A DNA stretch of 64,000 bases from Azadirachta indica (Eukaryota > Streptophyta > Magnoliopsida > Sapindales > Meliaceae), in contig CM040448.1 in NCBI GenBank assembly GCA_022749755.1, positions 12,646,481 through 12,710,480 of the forward strand, written 5' to 3'. The stretch's first letter is position 1; each line of letters begins with the position of its first letter. The notes under the pieces were generated by a model. It did no database searches. It saw only the letters and a program-made list of their open reading frames with translations, and was not told the origin of the DNA. Made by a program: the position numbers and the translations under genes. Positions 23,756-35,562 of the stretch are shown here, in pieces.

Positions 23756-26174
23756 AGCCCATTCCAATTTTCCTGTTGGTTGTTAGCTTTACAACTACAA
23801 ACATCACTCTTTTGTCTTGTGGCCTCTGTTTTTTCTATGGTCACATCAATTCTCCATTTCAATATTTCATTCTTATCATCGTCAATTTAGATGACCAATC
23901 TCACAACCCAGCTCCACTCGTTTGATGTGATATATATATATATATATATGTATATATATTACTGATTTGATTTTCTTTGAATTAGCATTATATTGTTTGT
24001 AATCCACTACTTAATTGCTTAATTTTGAAAAATATAACATAACTAAAGTAGTATTTAGTAAACCCATTAATACCTTAATAGCTGTTAGAATAAGATTTTC
24101 ACATGTAAATTTTGATTAATTAAACTCCCTCGTGTTTAATAGTGTAGTTTTATTTCCTTTGCCAGCTCTAGGCGACGCTATTGTTTAACTTAATTGACCG
24201 ATGGATATGGGTCAGCACCACAAAATGATTTATGGGCCCCTAGTCTGGCCCATTTACAAGGTACGTGTATTTGGAAGAAATCTAAATGTTGCTTTAATTG
24301 CTCGATGTTAAAAAATTAGCTAAAATAACTGTAAGTACGTCGAATTTAATTGCATGTGATTATGTGATAATCATTAATCAATGATATCAACCGTCGTTCT
24401 TTTGCTTTAATATTCTTAATTAATCAACTTACTTACTTACTTCCTTCTTCACTTTTAACATACATCATCAACTCCAGTTTGTTTGTGTATAATAGCAATA
24501 TAATTAAGTTACACAAACATGTAAAATTAATAAAAGGACCATGTTGTTATTATGGTAGCTTCCATTTGCAATTCATGATTTTTCAAAAACCCATTCAACA
24601 TTCATCTAAATCTTTACTATATAAGTTTTTGGAATTGTTCACAATGCATGGAAACACACTTTTTTTTATTATATATGATAATAACCAGTAAAAAAATAAA
24701 AAAAAAAGGACAAAAACAAAAACAAACATATAGCTCAAATGATTCAAAATTATTTTGTTATTGAACAACTATATGTTTTGTCAATGAGTTGTTTTAATTT
24801 ATCATCTCCATTTTCACTATTAAGTTTAACATTATTGTATACACAGTGAAATTGAAATATTGGTCATAAGCTTCCTTATATTTACGTTTATTGACAACTA
24901 ATTAATTTAATGGCCAGTAGCTAATGAATGAATAATATTAAGTTCATAAAATTTATATTTCAAATTTGGAATACAAAATCACAATATGTGTGTTCGAGTT
25001 GTTATATTATTTATATGTCAATATTTAATAATTATCACATTATTTTATAATCAATACTCTAACGCGAATTTAACAATTACAACACATTTTACAACTAAAA
25101 TGTAATCATTTAGTAATATACTTTAAATCTCTTATTTAAACTCATTACTCATTATTTTTTAGTTCATTAGTTAATTCATACTATTTAAACATAACTGTTC
25201 AATGATTTACTTTTTATTTTTTTTCACTTAAATTTATAAATAATACTATCTTCACACTTTGTACGTGTCATTAATTAACATTGTTCTAAAATAAATTGAG
25301 TATGTTTACAATGTCTTTTTGTTTTTTTTCTTGTGGTTATTGTATATGTACATGCATTTATGTTCACGTTATGGATAATTATTAAAAATATATCATTAAA
25401 AAATTTATTAATATTGATGTTAAGTTTGTTTCTTAGCTTATAAGTTCTTTGAATAATCATAATATTCTAAAATTTTTTCCCTTCTGTTCATAGACATAAA
25501 AAAAAGAAAATATGCTAATAATACTTGTGAAAGGTTTTGATGTAATATTAATTGGTTTCAAGTGTGGAAAAGCGCAGCGCATTAATTAAAATATTTTATT
25601 ATTATTATTATTACTTAACTTCAAGATTATTATTTGATTGAAATTGGATTAGTGATGGGGACACGGGAGTGACAAAATCAACGGTCAGAGGACTCAAAAC
25701 TGTCGTAAGAAAAAGAACTAGAGGTATTATGTCCAAAATATTCGTTTGGCTTTTGGACAAAATCAGACGGCTACGGTCATGCCGCTGACACTGGATTTAG
25801 TGGATTCTACGACTCTGGCAAAAGGACCCCACACACAAGAATGAAATTACCATTTCACCCTTAGTTCTTAAATGATTCCGTTTCCCAAAGCTAAGTTTTG
25901 GCATGTACTTATTGGCTGAGGCAGTCGGTTGCAGATAGTGTAATAATTTCTGACACCACGGAAGCATAGCCTACCAAGTCTGAACAGAGCCCAATTCATG
26001 AGAAAACGACACGCGCGCGTGTGTCACAGTGGGCGGACATCACGAGCTCTCTTCTAGGAGGTAAGTGGGTCCCACAAATCTCTCCGTTCCTTTTATTATT
26101 TATATGTTTCAATATTTATTTCTAGAAAACAGAGAAAAGTAAAAAAAAAAAAAGTTTATACAGTGCATGGAGTT

Positions 26175-26209
26175 GGAAGGAAGGAAGGAAGGAAGGAAGG
26201 AAGGAAGGA
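26175..26209. repeat. (GGAA)n tetramer repeat
   Basis: Eight or so GGAA units in the distal upstream region of the HD-ZIP IV gene, followed by a GAAGAAGAA-type purine stretch. Confidence 0.85.
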
Positions 26210-27399
26210 GGCCATTGAAGAAGAAGCCATTGTTGGGGAGGAAGTAATATGATTTTTATTAGGGTTTTGGTGTTTTCGAAAATTTGAAGGAAAAAGTTTT
26301 TATTTTATTGTTTTTTCCAATTTAAATAACAAACCATTTGACTATTTGATCTATTCTGTCTCAGTTATCTGTTAGCTCTTGTAAGTCAGCTCCACTGCTT
26401 CTTGTCTTATTATTTTATTCACGTATTATTTTTTATATATTCTTATTTTTATCGGTACATATATTTATGATGATATTATTATTATATTTTTTGTCCTTTA
26501 CTCTTCCGCAGATCCCAACAGTGCGAGAGAGAAAGAGATTGAGAAGATTTTAAAATCTATATCTCTATCTGTGTGTGTACTGTGAGACCCTTGCAGCTGC
26601 TGCTTACTGTCAAAATTATAAAGGTACACCTTTTCCTCCGTACTGGGCTCGGTTTTCTTTTGTATTTACTATCCAACTATCCACTTCATAATTCTTTTCT
26701 CTCTCACTATGATCTAATAAAAAGAGAGAGACTGGAGGAGGGAAGATGAGGTCAACAGAGTCTTTTTGCTGATTTGTTTGGTATTATTATAATTATCATT
26801 ATTATTATTTTTATATGTGCTTTTGAAAAGTCTTTCTTTTTTTATGTGTATGGTGTGAATGTGAGAGATAAGCTTCTAACTTTTTGTTTGGTTCTCTTTT
26901 TTCATGCATCTTTTAAGCCCTTTTCGTTTTCTCCTTTTTGGATCCCTTTCAATACTGACAAGCAATTAGTCAAGCATGCAAAGATTAGGGTTTCATACTG
27001 GACAGTCTGCCTTCCATGGCGTTTCAGATTTTTAAAAAGTTGAAAAAGAGAAAAATGGGTTTTTCTGTGACTTGTTTTCTATTTAAAACTGATTCTCTAG
27101 ATACAGTCAAAATTACCTAGAGAGAGTGTGTTGAGTCATGCATTAGCGTTGACAAGGAATAGCTTTTTTAAACTGTAAATTCGTGGTCTTTCCGTAATCT
27201 GGGTAATGCTAAAAGGTCAAACGTTTTTTGCAAGACGAAGAAAATCTGAGCGTTTCCTTTTAGTGAAAGTGATAGTGGCCATTTCAGAGAGCCTAAACAA
27301 GTACACTGTGAGAGCTCGAGAGAGAGATATACAAACAGAATAGGATATAAAGAGGTAGAGCAAGATTCAAAGAATTTGTAATCTATATTTTCCATTTTG

Positions 27400-30300
27400 A
27401 TGAGTTTTGGGGGTTTGATCAACAGTCCTAGGGGTAATAGTGATAGTATGGGCGCAAGGATTGTGGCTGAAATGCTTCCACACGGTCACAACATGCCAAG
27501 TGGTGCCATTTCTCAGTTTCCCCTTTCTCTATCTATCGTAATGGCCTTTTTTAATTTTTAAATTTGCCTTTTTGATTCTTAATCTACTTTATTGTTGTTA
27601 CTTGTGATCTCCGTTTTGTCTTGTTATTTTTCTTAATATCCGATGTTTGATGGGATATATCTGCAGAAAAACAAAATGGATGCGCATGGTGATATGGGTC
27701 TACTTGGGGAACACTTTGATCCCAGCATAGTCGGGAGAATCAGAGAGGATGGGTATGAAAGCAGGTCTGGAAGTGATAATGTTGAAGGTGCTTCTGGTGA
27801 TGATCTTGAAACCAATGATGATGGGCCGCCGAGGAAGAAAAAGTACCACAGGCACACTCCCCATCAGATACAGGAGCTTGAAGCGTACGGCTTGCTAATT
27901 TCATTTTCTTTCAAGTATTCTGTGTTTTGTTTTTCTTCACCGAGATTGAGAGGTTAATCTTCTAACTCAGATTTTAATTCTGTTTTATTGTTTTATAGTT
28001 TCTTTAAGGAGTGTCCTCACCCGGATGAGAAACAAAGGTCGGAACTTAGCAAGAGGCTTGGCTTGGAGTCTAAGCAAATCAAGTTTTGGTTTCAGAATAG
28101 GCGGACACAAATGAAGGTAAATGGATTTTAAATTTTCTTTAATTTTTTTTCTTAGCCTTTTCACACGTTCTTTTAATGACGAAATGATAACAAGGACTAT
28201 TGGTTTATAAATCAGACCCAAATGGAACGTCACGAGAATGTAATTCTTCGACAAGAACATGATAAACTTCGAGCTGAGAATGATATGTTGAAGGAGGCTA
28301 TGAAGAACCCAATATGCAACAACTGTGGTGGTCCAGCAGTGCCTGGTAATGTGTCTAATTATGAGCTGCAGCAACTTAGGATCGAGAATGCTCGATATAA
28401 GGATGAGTTAGGCCGGATTTGCATCTTAGCAAATAAGTTCTTGGGCAGGCCACTTACATCCTCGGCCAATACTATGGCTCCCCAATGTTTAGACTCCAGT
28501 TTAGAGCTTGCCGTGGGAAGAAATGGATTTGGTAGCATAACTAATATCTCAGGTTCCATGATGCCCGGAATTGAATTTGTCGAAGGACCTGTAATGTCTT
28601 TAATGAAACCACCCATAACAGGCATGATGGGAAATGAAATGCCGTATGAGAGAAATATGCTCATAGATCTTGCACTGACAGCTATGGATGAATTGATTAA
28701 GATGGCTCAGGCTGATGCTCCTCTTTGGATCAAAAGTTTGGATGGAGAAAGGGATGTCTTGAACCGGGAGGAGTATATGAGAACATTTACTCCTTGTATT
28801 GGTATGAAACCAAATGGCTTTGCAACTGAGGCTTCTAGGGAAACTGCAGTGGTAATCATCAACAGCTCGGCTCTTATAGAAACTTTGATGGATGCGGTAT
28901 GCCATCTTAAAACCCTTGTGTTGATGGCTCCATAATGAACATTTCTTTTTCCCGGGAGTTGTTTTTTCTGAGCTTTTACATGTTGTATTTTCAGTGTCTG
29001 TTACACATTCCCATTAGTTGATTTTATTGGTGACATGCTTGAAGTTTAGAAATTGATTGGCTGATTGGTTGCTGTTGCTTGGCCAGAATCGATGGGCAGA
29101 AATGTTTCCATGCATGATTGCTAGAGCTGCCACCATTGATATGATATCCAGTGGTGTGACAGGAACCAAAAATGGTGCTCTGCAAGTGGTATTTTTCTCT
29201 ACCATTTGTGCCTTTACTGCTTCAAATTGGTATAAAGTAATGATGCAGACAGATCATACTTTACAGATGTTTGCTGAGTTCCAAGTGCTTTCACCGCTTG
29301 TACCTGTCCGTCAAGTGAAGTTTCTCCGTTTTTGCAAGCAGCATGCAGAGGGTGTGTGGGCTGTGGTTGATGTTTCTATCGACACTAACCGTGAAGGTCT
29401 AAATGCAAACGCATTTGCATCCTGCAGGAGGCTTCCTTCAGGCTGTGTTATACAAGATATGCCGAATAATTATTGCAAGGTAATTGCTAAGATAAATGCT
29501 TACTTGTTCCCCAACTTCTTAAATGGTTGATCTTTTCTAATCTTTAATTTATTGAGACTGCATAACTTGGTTGATACACTTGCAAGTTTTGAGTTTGGGC
29601 GAAACTACTCCAACATAAATTTATTTTCAGTTAGACTCTTCTTTCAAATCATTGTTGACTTGTACTTCCTCAGACTTAATTGTCTTTTACTGCATAAAAT
29701 AGTCGCACTCGCTTAGGTGCATGGTTCTCAATAAAATAGAGTTGGACTTTGCCTAAGAATATGAAGTTTATTATTTTTTTGTCAGAAGGAGATTCTTCCT
29801 TGATTTAAATATTTTTTGTCTTGAGTTTCAACCGTAAGGCCACTGTCTGTATGTACTTAGTTGTCTTCTACTACAGTAAGGTCACTGTCTGTATGTACTT
29901 GGTTGTCTGCTACTTCTAGAGATGAGCAAACCAACAGTTACACAGATTATAATATGATCGGAAAGCTTTTCATGCATTTCTTCAGTTGAGAGTACTATAT
30001 GCATGATCTTTACATAAAGGTAAACCTTTGAAATTTGCAATCTTCACTGAATATTTTATACATTTGATCTTTCTATTCTATCTCTTCTTGTGTCTTAATG
30101 TTTTCTTTATTGTCCCCAAGAATTCGTGACCTGGATCCAGTCATTACATTGTAATCTCCTCAATTTCGTGCCATGTGAAAATTTGTTTATTGTGATGTGT
30201 CTGTTTTTTTTATATTACTACACACTGATAAAAATATTCTTTTCAAGTTTTAAGAATGCCACTAATTTTATATCTTTCTAAACCGAACCGCTCTGAGATA

Positions 30301-32409
30301 TTTGACTTCACATTTGTCTCTTGTATAGATTTGTAGTGTAAAGTATTTCTGAAAAATGCCTCTATTTCGCCATGTGGTATGAACGATTCTGTTCTATCTA
30401 GCTAGATGACCCTTAGACATTTTGACTTCGGCCTTTATCCTCTCTATGTGCTTGTTTACAGCAATATATATTAATGTTGTATAGCCTTGGGTTTAGTGCA
30501 AATGATGAAAATCTTTTCTAAATTGTGCTATCTGGACTCAAGTTTAATTTGTGGTGAGATATGTCCTTCTTTTCCTGTTTCTTGTGGTACTTTTTATGCT
30601 TTAATAGACATATTTTCTTCACCTAACATGTGATATTGATTCCTTATGCATAAAGGTACTAAGGCACTGTTTGATTAAGTGAACAATATACCAGCTGGAT
30701 TTCTAATGTGGCCACTATGGCAGAAACCGACTCAAAGTTGCTGACTAAAATGAACTTTTCACAAAATGATAATATAGCTGAACAAACTTCCAAGAATAAT
30801 AGTCTGGTGTACTTTTTGGTTGACCAGAAGTTTTAGCTTTAACTTTTTGTTTTTATGATAAGCATTTTCTGGCAGTAGAAAACATAACAGTTCTGTGCAT
30901 AAGAAGGAATTTTCCCTATGCATCCTTGGCCTAGGTTTGAGTTCAAGTTGTTCAGTGACTTTGAAAGCTGTCTTTGCCTTCTGAATTCCTCCCTGGATTA
31001 TGTCCTGAATAAATTGTAGGTGTCAAGATAAGCCATTGAAGCTAATTGACGATCCACTTAATATTTTTGAGGTTTCAAATTATCATATCCATCAAAAGAA
31101 GTAGATAAATAAAGAAAGACAACTTAGGAATTAGCCATTTTCAGTTTGAGTGAATGGTGCTCTCTGGACGTTACATTTGCTTTCTGGGTTGTGAACTTAT
31201 GATAATAGGCTGGTGGATGCTTCTTCATTTATTAAATTTGATTGAAAATTGTATTATTGGATGACAAAATGCAGGTTACCTGGGTTGAACGTTCAGAATA
31301 TGATGAGAGTGCTGTCCACAATCTCTGCCGGCCATTACTCACTTCTGGCATAGGCTTTGGTGCACAAAGGTGGATTGCTACCTTACAAAGGCAATGCGAG
31401 TGCTTAGCAGTTCTTGTGTCCTCTACCTTACCTGGCCAAGATCATTCAGGTTCTGTTTAGCTTCTTACTGTCTTTCACTTATCTGACCACCATGGTAAAT
31501 TTAGGTTCTAATACATGCCAATTTTGCCACAGGGATAAATCCCATGGGCAGGAAAAGCATGTTAAAGTTGGCACAGCGGATGACTTACAACTTCTGTTCT
31601 GGCATTTGTGCTTCAAGTGTGCGCAAGTGGGACAAACTGTGTGTTGGAAATGTGGGTGAGGATGTGAGGGTGTTGACCCGGAAGAATATAAATGACCCTG
31701 GTGAGCCACCTGGTGTTGTGTTATGTGCTGCAACTTCTGTTTGGATTCCAGTAACAAGGCAGAGGGTATTTGATTTCATGCGCAATGAACAAATGAGGAG
31801 TGAGTGGGATATTTTGTCCAATGGTGGGCCAATGCAAGAGATGGTTCATATTGCCAAGGGTCAGGAACATGACAACTGTGTCTCTCTGCTTCGTGCTGGT
31901 GTGAGTGGTTGACTAAACTATTCACTAGTTTGGAAGTATTGGACATTGATTGCACTCTCTTTTCTTGCCTTAATTCTTTGATTGTATTTGGCTTTGTTTA
32001 CTTGTATTTGGTTTTGCAGGCCATGAATGCAAATGATAGTGGTATGCTGATATTGCAAGAGACATGGAATGATGCCACAGGCTCCCTTGTAGTGTATGCG
32101 CCAGTTGATGTACCGTCAATGACTATGGTGATGAACGGCGGGGATTCTACCTGTGTGGCGCTTCTTCCATCAGGATTCGCCATTCTTCCAGATGGTCAAT
32201 TTGGACGTGGTGGTCTGAATGAAACTGGGTCGATGATCAAATCTGAGGTCAATGTTAATGAAACTGGCGGATGCCTACTTACAGTCGGATTTCAGATTTT
32301 GGTGAACAGCCTTCCTACTGCAAAGCTCACAGTAGAATCTGTCGAGACTGTTAACAATCTAATCTCTTGCACAATTCAAAAGATCAAAGCGTCACTGCTG
32401 GAAACATAG
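27400..32409 (+). CDS. HD-ZIP IV transcription factor, ANL2/HDG1-like
   Basis: Class IV homeodomain-leucine zipper factor with a START domain; relatives control epidermal cell fate, anthocyanin and cuticle traits in the nucleus. Exons: 27400-27537, 27667-27884, 27999-28116, 28216-28896, 29087-29188, 29267-29479, 31275-31449, 31533-31900, 32020-32409; 2403 nt, 800 aa (ANL2 is about 800). Exon 1 starts MSFGGLINS and contains GARIVAEM and MPSGAIS, matching the ANL2-group N-terminus. The homeodomain is about residues 100-158 with WFQNRR at 149-154. The zipper-loop-zipper follows and carries CNNCGG (192-197). START spans about 301-525, then the START-adjacent region with CRRLPSGC and [12 protein letters not shown] 1.8-kb intron 6 holds a 42-bp tandem duplication. 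A 5' UTR intron upstream of exon 1 is likely but not defined. Confidence 0.94.
29834..29917. repeat. 42-bp tandem duplication in HD-ZIP IV intron 6
   Basis: Two adjacent copies (29834-29875 and 29876-29917) share the core CACTGTCTGTATGTACTT and differ at only a few positions. The copy start GTAAG is preserved in both, so the duplication is recent on an evolutionary scale. It is intronic and far from either splice site. Confidence 0.85.
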
Positions 32410-33409
32410 TAGTGGGGAGATAGGTAACTCGTAACTGTGCTTCATAGCTGAATTTGTCATTTTCCTTTTTTTTGTTATGTTTTTTGGAAAATCAAATCAT
32501 ATATGTGGAAAGTATAGAAATGGAAAAGCTTGAAAGCTAAGATGATATACTTCGCATAAAGAGGGGTGTCGAGTCAAGAACGAACCACAAGTAGAGAATT
32601 TTTGGTGGACTGTTGGTCTTATTAACCGAGGGTATGTTTCAAGCTCTAGTAGTGGTTCGGGCATTGACTCGGTTGACCAGCGAGCTGCTCAGCTTGCAGA
32701 AAGCATACTTGGTAAATGTGTTTTGTTAATTAGTAAAATCTTACAAAGAAAACCGAGATAGATAACCATTGCAAGAACTCCTTGTTTTTTATGTACCAAA
32801 TTTAGCTAAAATGCTGGGTTATCTGGATTTTTATATCAAATTAATGCAGTTGCTTTCAGTTTCTCCTTGAAGATGTTAAGTGTTTTTTTATTCGGTGAAA
32901 GTGCTTCGTCTAACCAGGTGAAAACTGCTGGTAGTAATAATACGGGGTCGTGCATAAGCGTTGAGGCCATTTTAGCTGTGTGAATGGTTTTTGTTTCTGT
33001 AGATTACAGACTTTACGTTGCATGCATGTCAGTTCTTCTAAACAAACTGAATTAAGATGTTCATGCGCTCATAGTCTGCTGCGCAAGATGTTCTTTACCA
33101 AATCGTATTTTTTTTTTTAAAATAAAAAATAAAAAATAAAAATATCATCCAAAGAAAATGTGTTTTTGAGATCTTAGACATTGCAAGATTTTCTTTTCTT
33201 TTTTCGTCAAACTCGGCGTAGTTGTAAAATCTTTTGAGAATAGTAGATACCATCTTGGGGTCCGGTTAAAGCATGGATTATTTCTATCTTTATTGTTTGG
33301 AGGGGAACACAAATTTCATCTATTTTACCCTGGTTAATAATTTGATCAAATGAAAATCGAACTAGGAATGATAAATATTGATTGTTCTATAGCATACGAT
33401 ATTAATTTT

Positions 33410-33470
33410 TATTAATATATATATTATATTATATTTATTATATTATATTATATTATATTATATTATATTA
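33410..33470. repeat. (TATTA)n pentamer repeat
   Basis: About ten near-perfect copies of the pentamer TATTA, between the HD-ZIP IV and PORR genes. Confidence 0.8.
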
Positions 33471-34100
33471 TGTCATATTAATTTATATTATATTGTTTAT
33501 AAAAAAAAATTATACTTTTATTGTTATACATATAATAATTTTGTGCAACTCAATAATTAAAAATTTAAAATTAGATAATATGTATAATATTATCGATTCA
33601 TTCACTCTTTTTATAATATTAATTTAAAAAATTTAACAACAATTTTTAAAAAATTGGAATAGCCATATATTTTTGTCTGTTGTAAATATAATTATTCATA
33701 AAAAAAAAAAAGTAAATGAATAAATAATACATTATATAAAATAAAAACAATAAAATTCAGACAGGATAATAGATTTGATAAGTACTGTATTGTTGATAAA
33801 ATTTTGTAGCTTTAAGTATCTCGAGCGCTATAAATGGTACAATTCCTAGGGCCACAAGAACTAGTTGTTTGTTTAAACTCACTGATATTTTACCCAAACC
33901 CGGTTCCCTTGACATAGATGTATTCAGGAATCAGAGGGGTGTATTTGGATTAGGTCAGCCCATTCCATATACAATTATAATAACATGTTACACCTCCTAA
34001 TTTATTTTAATTCTAAAAGTGCCACCTTCCTTTAGTTTTGGTAAACCTCTAGCTTCTTCCTTCCTCCTATTCAGTCAATCAACCAACTCAAAACCCTGCA

Positions 34101-34109
34101 AAACCCTAA
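34101..34109 (+). promoter_or_regulatory. Telo-box (AAACCCTAA) before the PORR gene
   Basis: AAACCCTAA lies 20 bp before the PORR ATG, with a related AAACCCTG just upstream at 34091-34098. Telo-boxes are known in promoters and leaders of plant ribosomal-protein and organelle-biogenesis genes, which suits the gene product. Confidence 0.5.
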
Positions 34110-34128
34110 AGCCTAAACCAACCACAAA

Positions 34129-35562
34129 ATGCAAATCTTTTTTTCTTACACAACCAAACTGTTCAATTCCAACACAATAAAAAGAACAAAGCAAATTGCA
34201 ATAATTCCATTGACACTTTATTACAACTTGACGTCAGCAAAACATATCTCCCAGAAATGCACTTCAATCCCCAAGAGACAACAGAGAGTGCGCGACCATG
34301 CTTTCGATAACTACATGGAAATCGAAAAAAAGATGCGGAAAGTTGTAAAGTTTCAGTCTTTAATATTGTCCCAACACAATCAAACGCTGCCCATTTCTCG
34401 CTTAGACTTCCTCTCTCGCCGCATTGGATTCAAACGACTAGAAGCTGGCAAGTTTCTTCTGAAATTCCCACACGTTTTTGAGATTTACGAGCACCCAGTT
34501 CAGCGCATTCTTTATTGTCGTCCGACTCGAAAAGCTTTGCAACAAATTGAGCAAGAAAATCAAGCTTTGAATGCCCAGATACCTGAAGCCGTGACACGGT
34601 TGAGAAAGCTTCTTATGATGTCGAATTCTGGTCGCTTGAGGCTTGAACACGTTCGGATTGCGAGGTCTGAATTTGGGTTGCCAGAGGACTTCGAGTACTC
34701 GGTAATTCTTAAGAACCCGCAATTTTTTAGATTGTTTGATGCTGAGGAAACTAGAAATAAGTATATAGAGCTTGTTGAGAGAGATTCTAGATTGGCTGTT
34801 TGTGCTATAGAAAATGTTAGAGAAAAAGAGTATAGGGAGAGAGGTATTGATGCTGAAGATATCAGGTTTTCATTCATTGTAAATTTCCCACCTGGATTTA
34901 AGATAGGGAAGTATTATAGGATTGCAGTGTGGAAATGGCAAAGGGTTCCTTATTGGTCGCCTTATGAGGATGTTTCTGGGTACGACTTGAGATCACTTGA
35001 GGCGCAAAAGAGAATGGAGAAGAGGGCAGTGGCAACTATTCATGAATTGTTGTCATTGACCGTGGAGAAGAAGATTACTATGGAGAGGATTGCACATTTT
35101 AGATTGGCAATGAATTTGCCGAAGAAGTTGAAAGAGTTTTTGCTCCAGCATCAAGGGATCTTTTATATTTCGACAAGGGGAAATCATGGAAAGCTTCATA
35201 CGGTGTTTCTTAGGGAGACATATAGGAAGGGGGAGTTGATAGAGCCAAATGACTTGTATTTGGCAAGGAGGAAGTTGGGTGAGTTGGTTTTGTTGAGTCC
35301 TAGGACAGCAAAGATGGATGGGGATTTGGTTAGCTACAGGTGGGATAGAGATGATCATGATATGGGACGTGATAGGAGAAGGGTTTATTCGGAGAATGTT
35401 TTTGAAAATTTTGGAGTGGAGGATAATGTTGGGGGAGATGGAAAGGGGGATGATAACCTGGATTCAGATTTGGGTTCTGATGTTGAATCTGATATTACTG
35501 GTGAAGACACTGACAGTGATGAAATTGTTGATACAGAGGAGGATGCCCTTGTAAGTGAGTGA
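34129..35562 (+). CDS. PORR-domain organellar RNA-splicing factor (WTF9-like)
   Basis: Plant organelle RNA recognition (PORR) protein. Relatives such as WTF1 and WTF9 bind group II intron RNA and promote splicing in chloroplasts or mitochondria. Intronless, 477 aa. The N-terminal 50 residues are basic, rich in Ser/Thr and hydroxyl residues and nearly free of acidic residues, as in a mitochondrial transit peptide. The PORR domain spans about residues 55-390, with landmarks LDFLSRRIGFKRLEAGKFL, KFPHVFEIYEHP, LPEDFEYSVI, NFPPGFKIGKYY and PYWSPYED. A strongly acidic Asp/Glu/Ser tail fills about 430-477. WTF9-like mitochondrial identity is favoured by the transit peptide and the close fit to the WTF9 group, but chloroplast targeting cannot be excluded. 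A telo-box lies 20 bp upstream. Confidence 0.9.
   Translation: MQIFFSYTTKLFNSNTIKRTKQIAIIPLTLYYNLTSAKHISQKCTSIPKRQQRVRDHAFDNYMEIEKKMRKVVKFQSLILSQHNQTLPISRLDFLSRRIGFKRLEAGKFLLKFPHVFEIYEHPVQRILYCRPTRKALQQIEQENQALNAQIPEAVTRLRKLLMMSNSGRLRLEHVRIARSEFGLPEDFEYSVILKNPQFFRLFDAEETRNKYIELVERDSRLAVCAIENVREKEYRERGIDAEDIRFSFIVNFPPGFKIGKYYRIAVWKWQRVPYWSPYEDVSGYDLRSLEAQKRMEKRAVATIHELLSLTVEKKITMERIAHFRLAMNLPKKLKEFLLQHQGIFYISTRGNHGKLHTVFLRETYRKGELIEPNDLYLARRKLGELVLLSPRTAKMDGDLVSYRWDRDDHDMGRDRRRVYSENVFENFGVEDNVGGDGKGDDNLDSDLGSDVESDITGEDTDSDEIVDTEEDALVSE

Larger units (their letters stand above)
21050..26500. other. 5.4-kb AT-rich gap with no recognised gene
   Basis: Very AT-rich intergenic sequence. It includes (TA)n at about 22173-22190 and 23932-23949, a (GAGGTA)n hexamer array at 23711-23755 and a (GGAA)n array at 26175-26209. 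A stretch near 22340-22450 (a CTCCCTCAAGG block followed by text rich in AAACCCCCTTA-type sequence) looks like a dispersed plant repeat end. ORFs here are short, low-complexity or repeat-derived. The right end is probably promoter and 5' UTR of the HD-ZIP gene. Confidence 0.5.
32410..34128. other. HD-ZIP 3' flank and PORR promoter
   Basis: The first several hundred bases fit the 3' UTR of the HD-ZIP IV gene. An AT-rich block around 33410-33470 is built of (TATTA)n. The last 150 bp lead into the PORR gene. No further gene is seen. Confidence 0.5.

Noticed and set aside
23495..23890. 131-codon ORF with a Glu-Val repeat
   Set aside because: Generated by the (GAGGTA)n array; the flanks have no protein-like features.
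27643..27675. Upstream ATG as start of the HD-ZIP IV gene
   Set aside because: The bases up to 27666 are intron ending in CTGCAG; an upstream exon with the family N-terminus splices in phase instead.
34438..34877. Minus-strand ORFs across the PORR gene
   Set aside because: Antisense shadows of an intact, well-recognised plus-strand gene.
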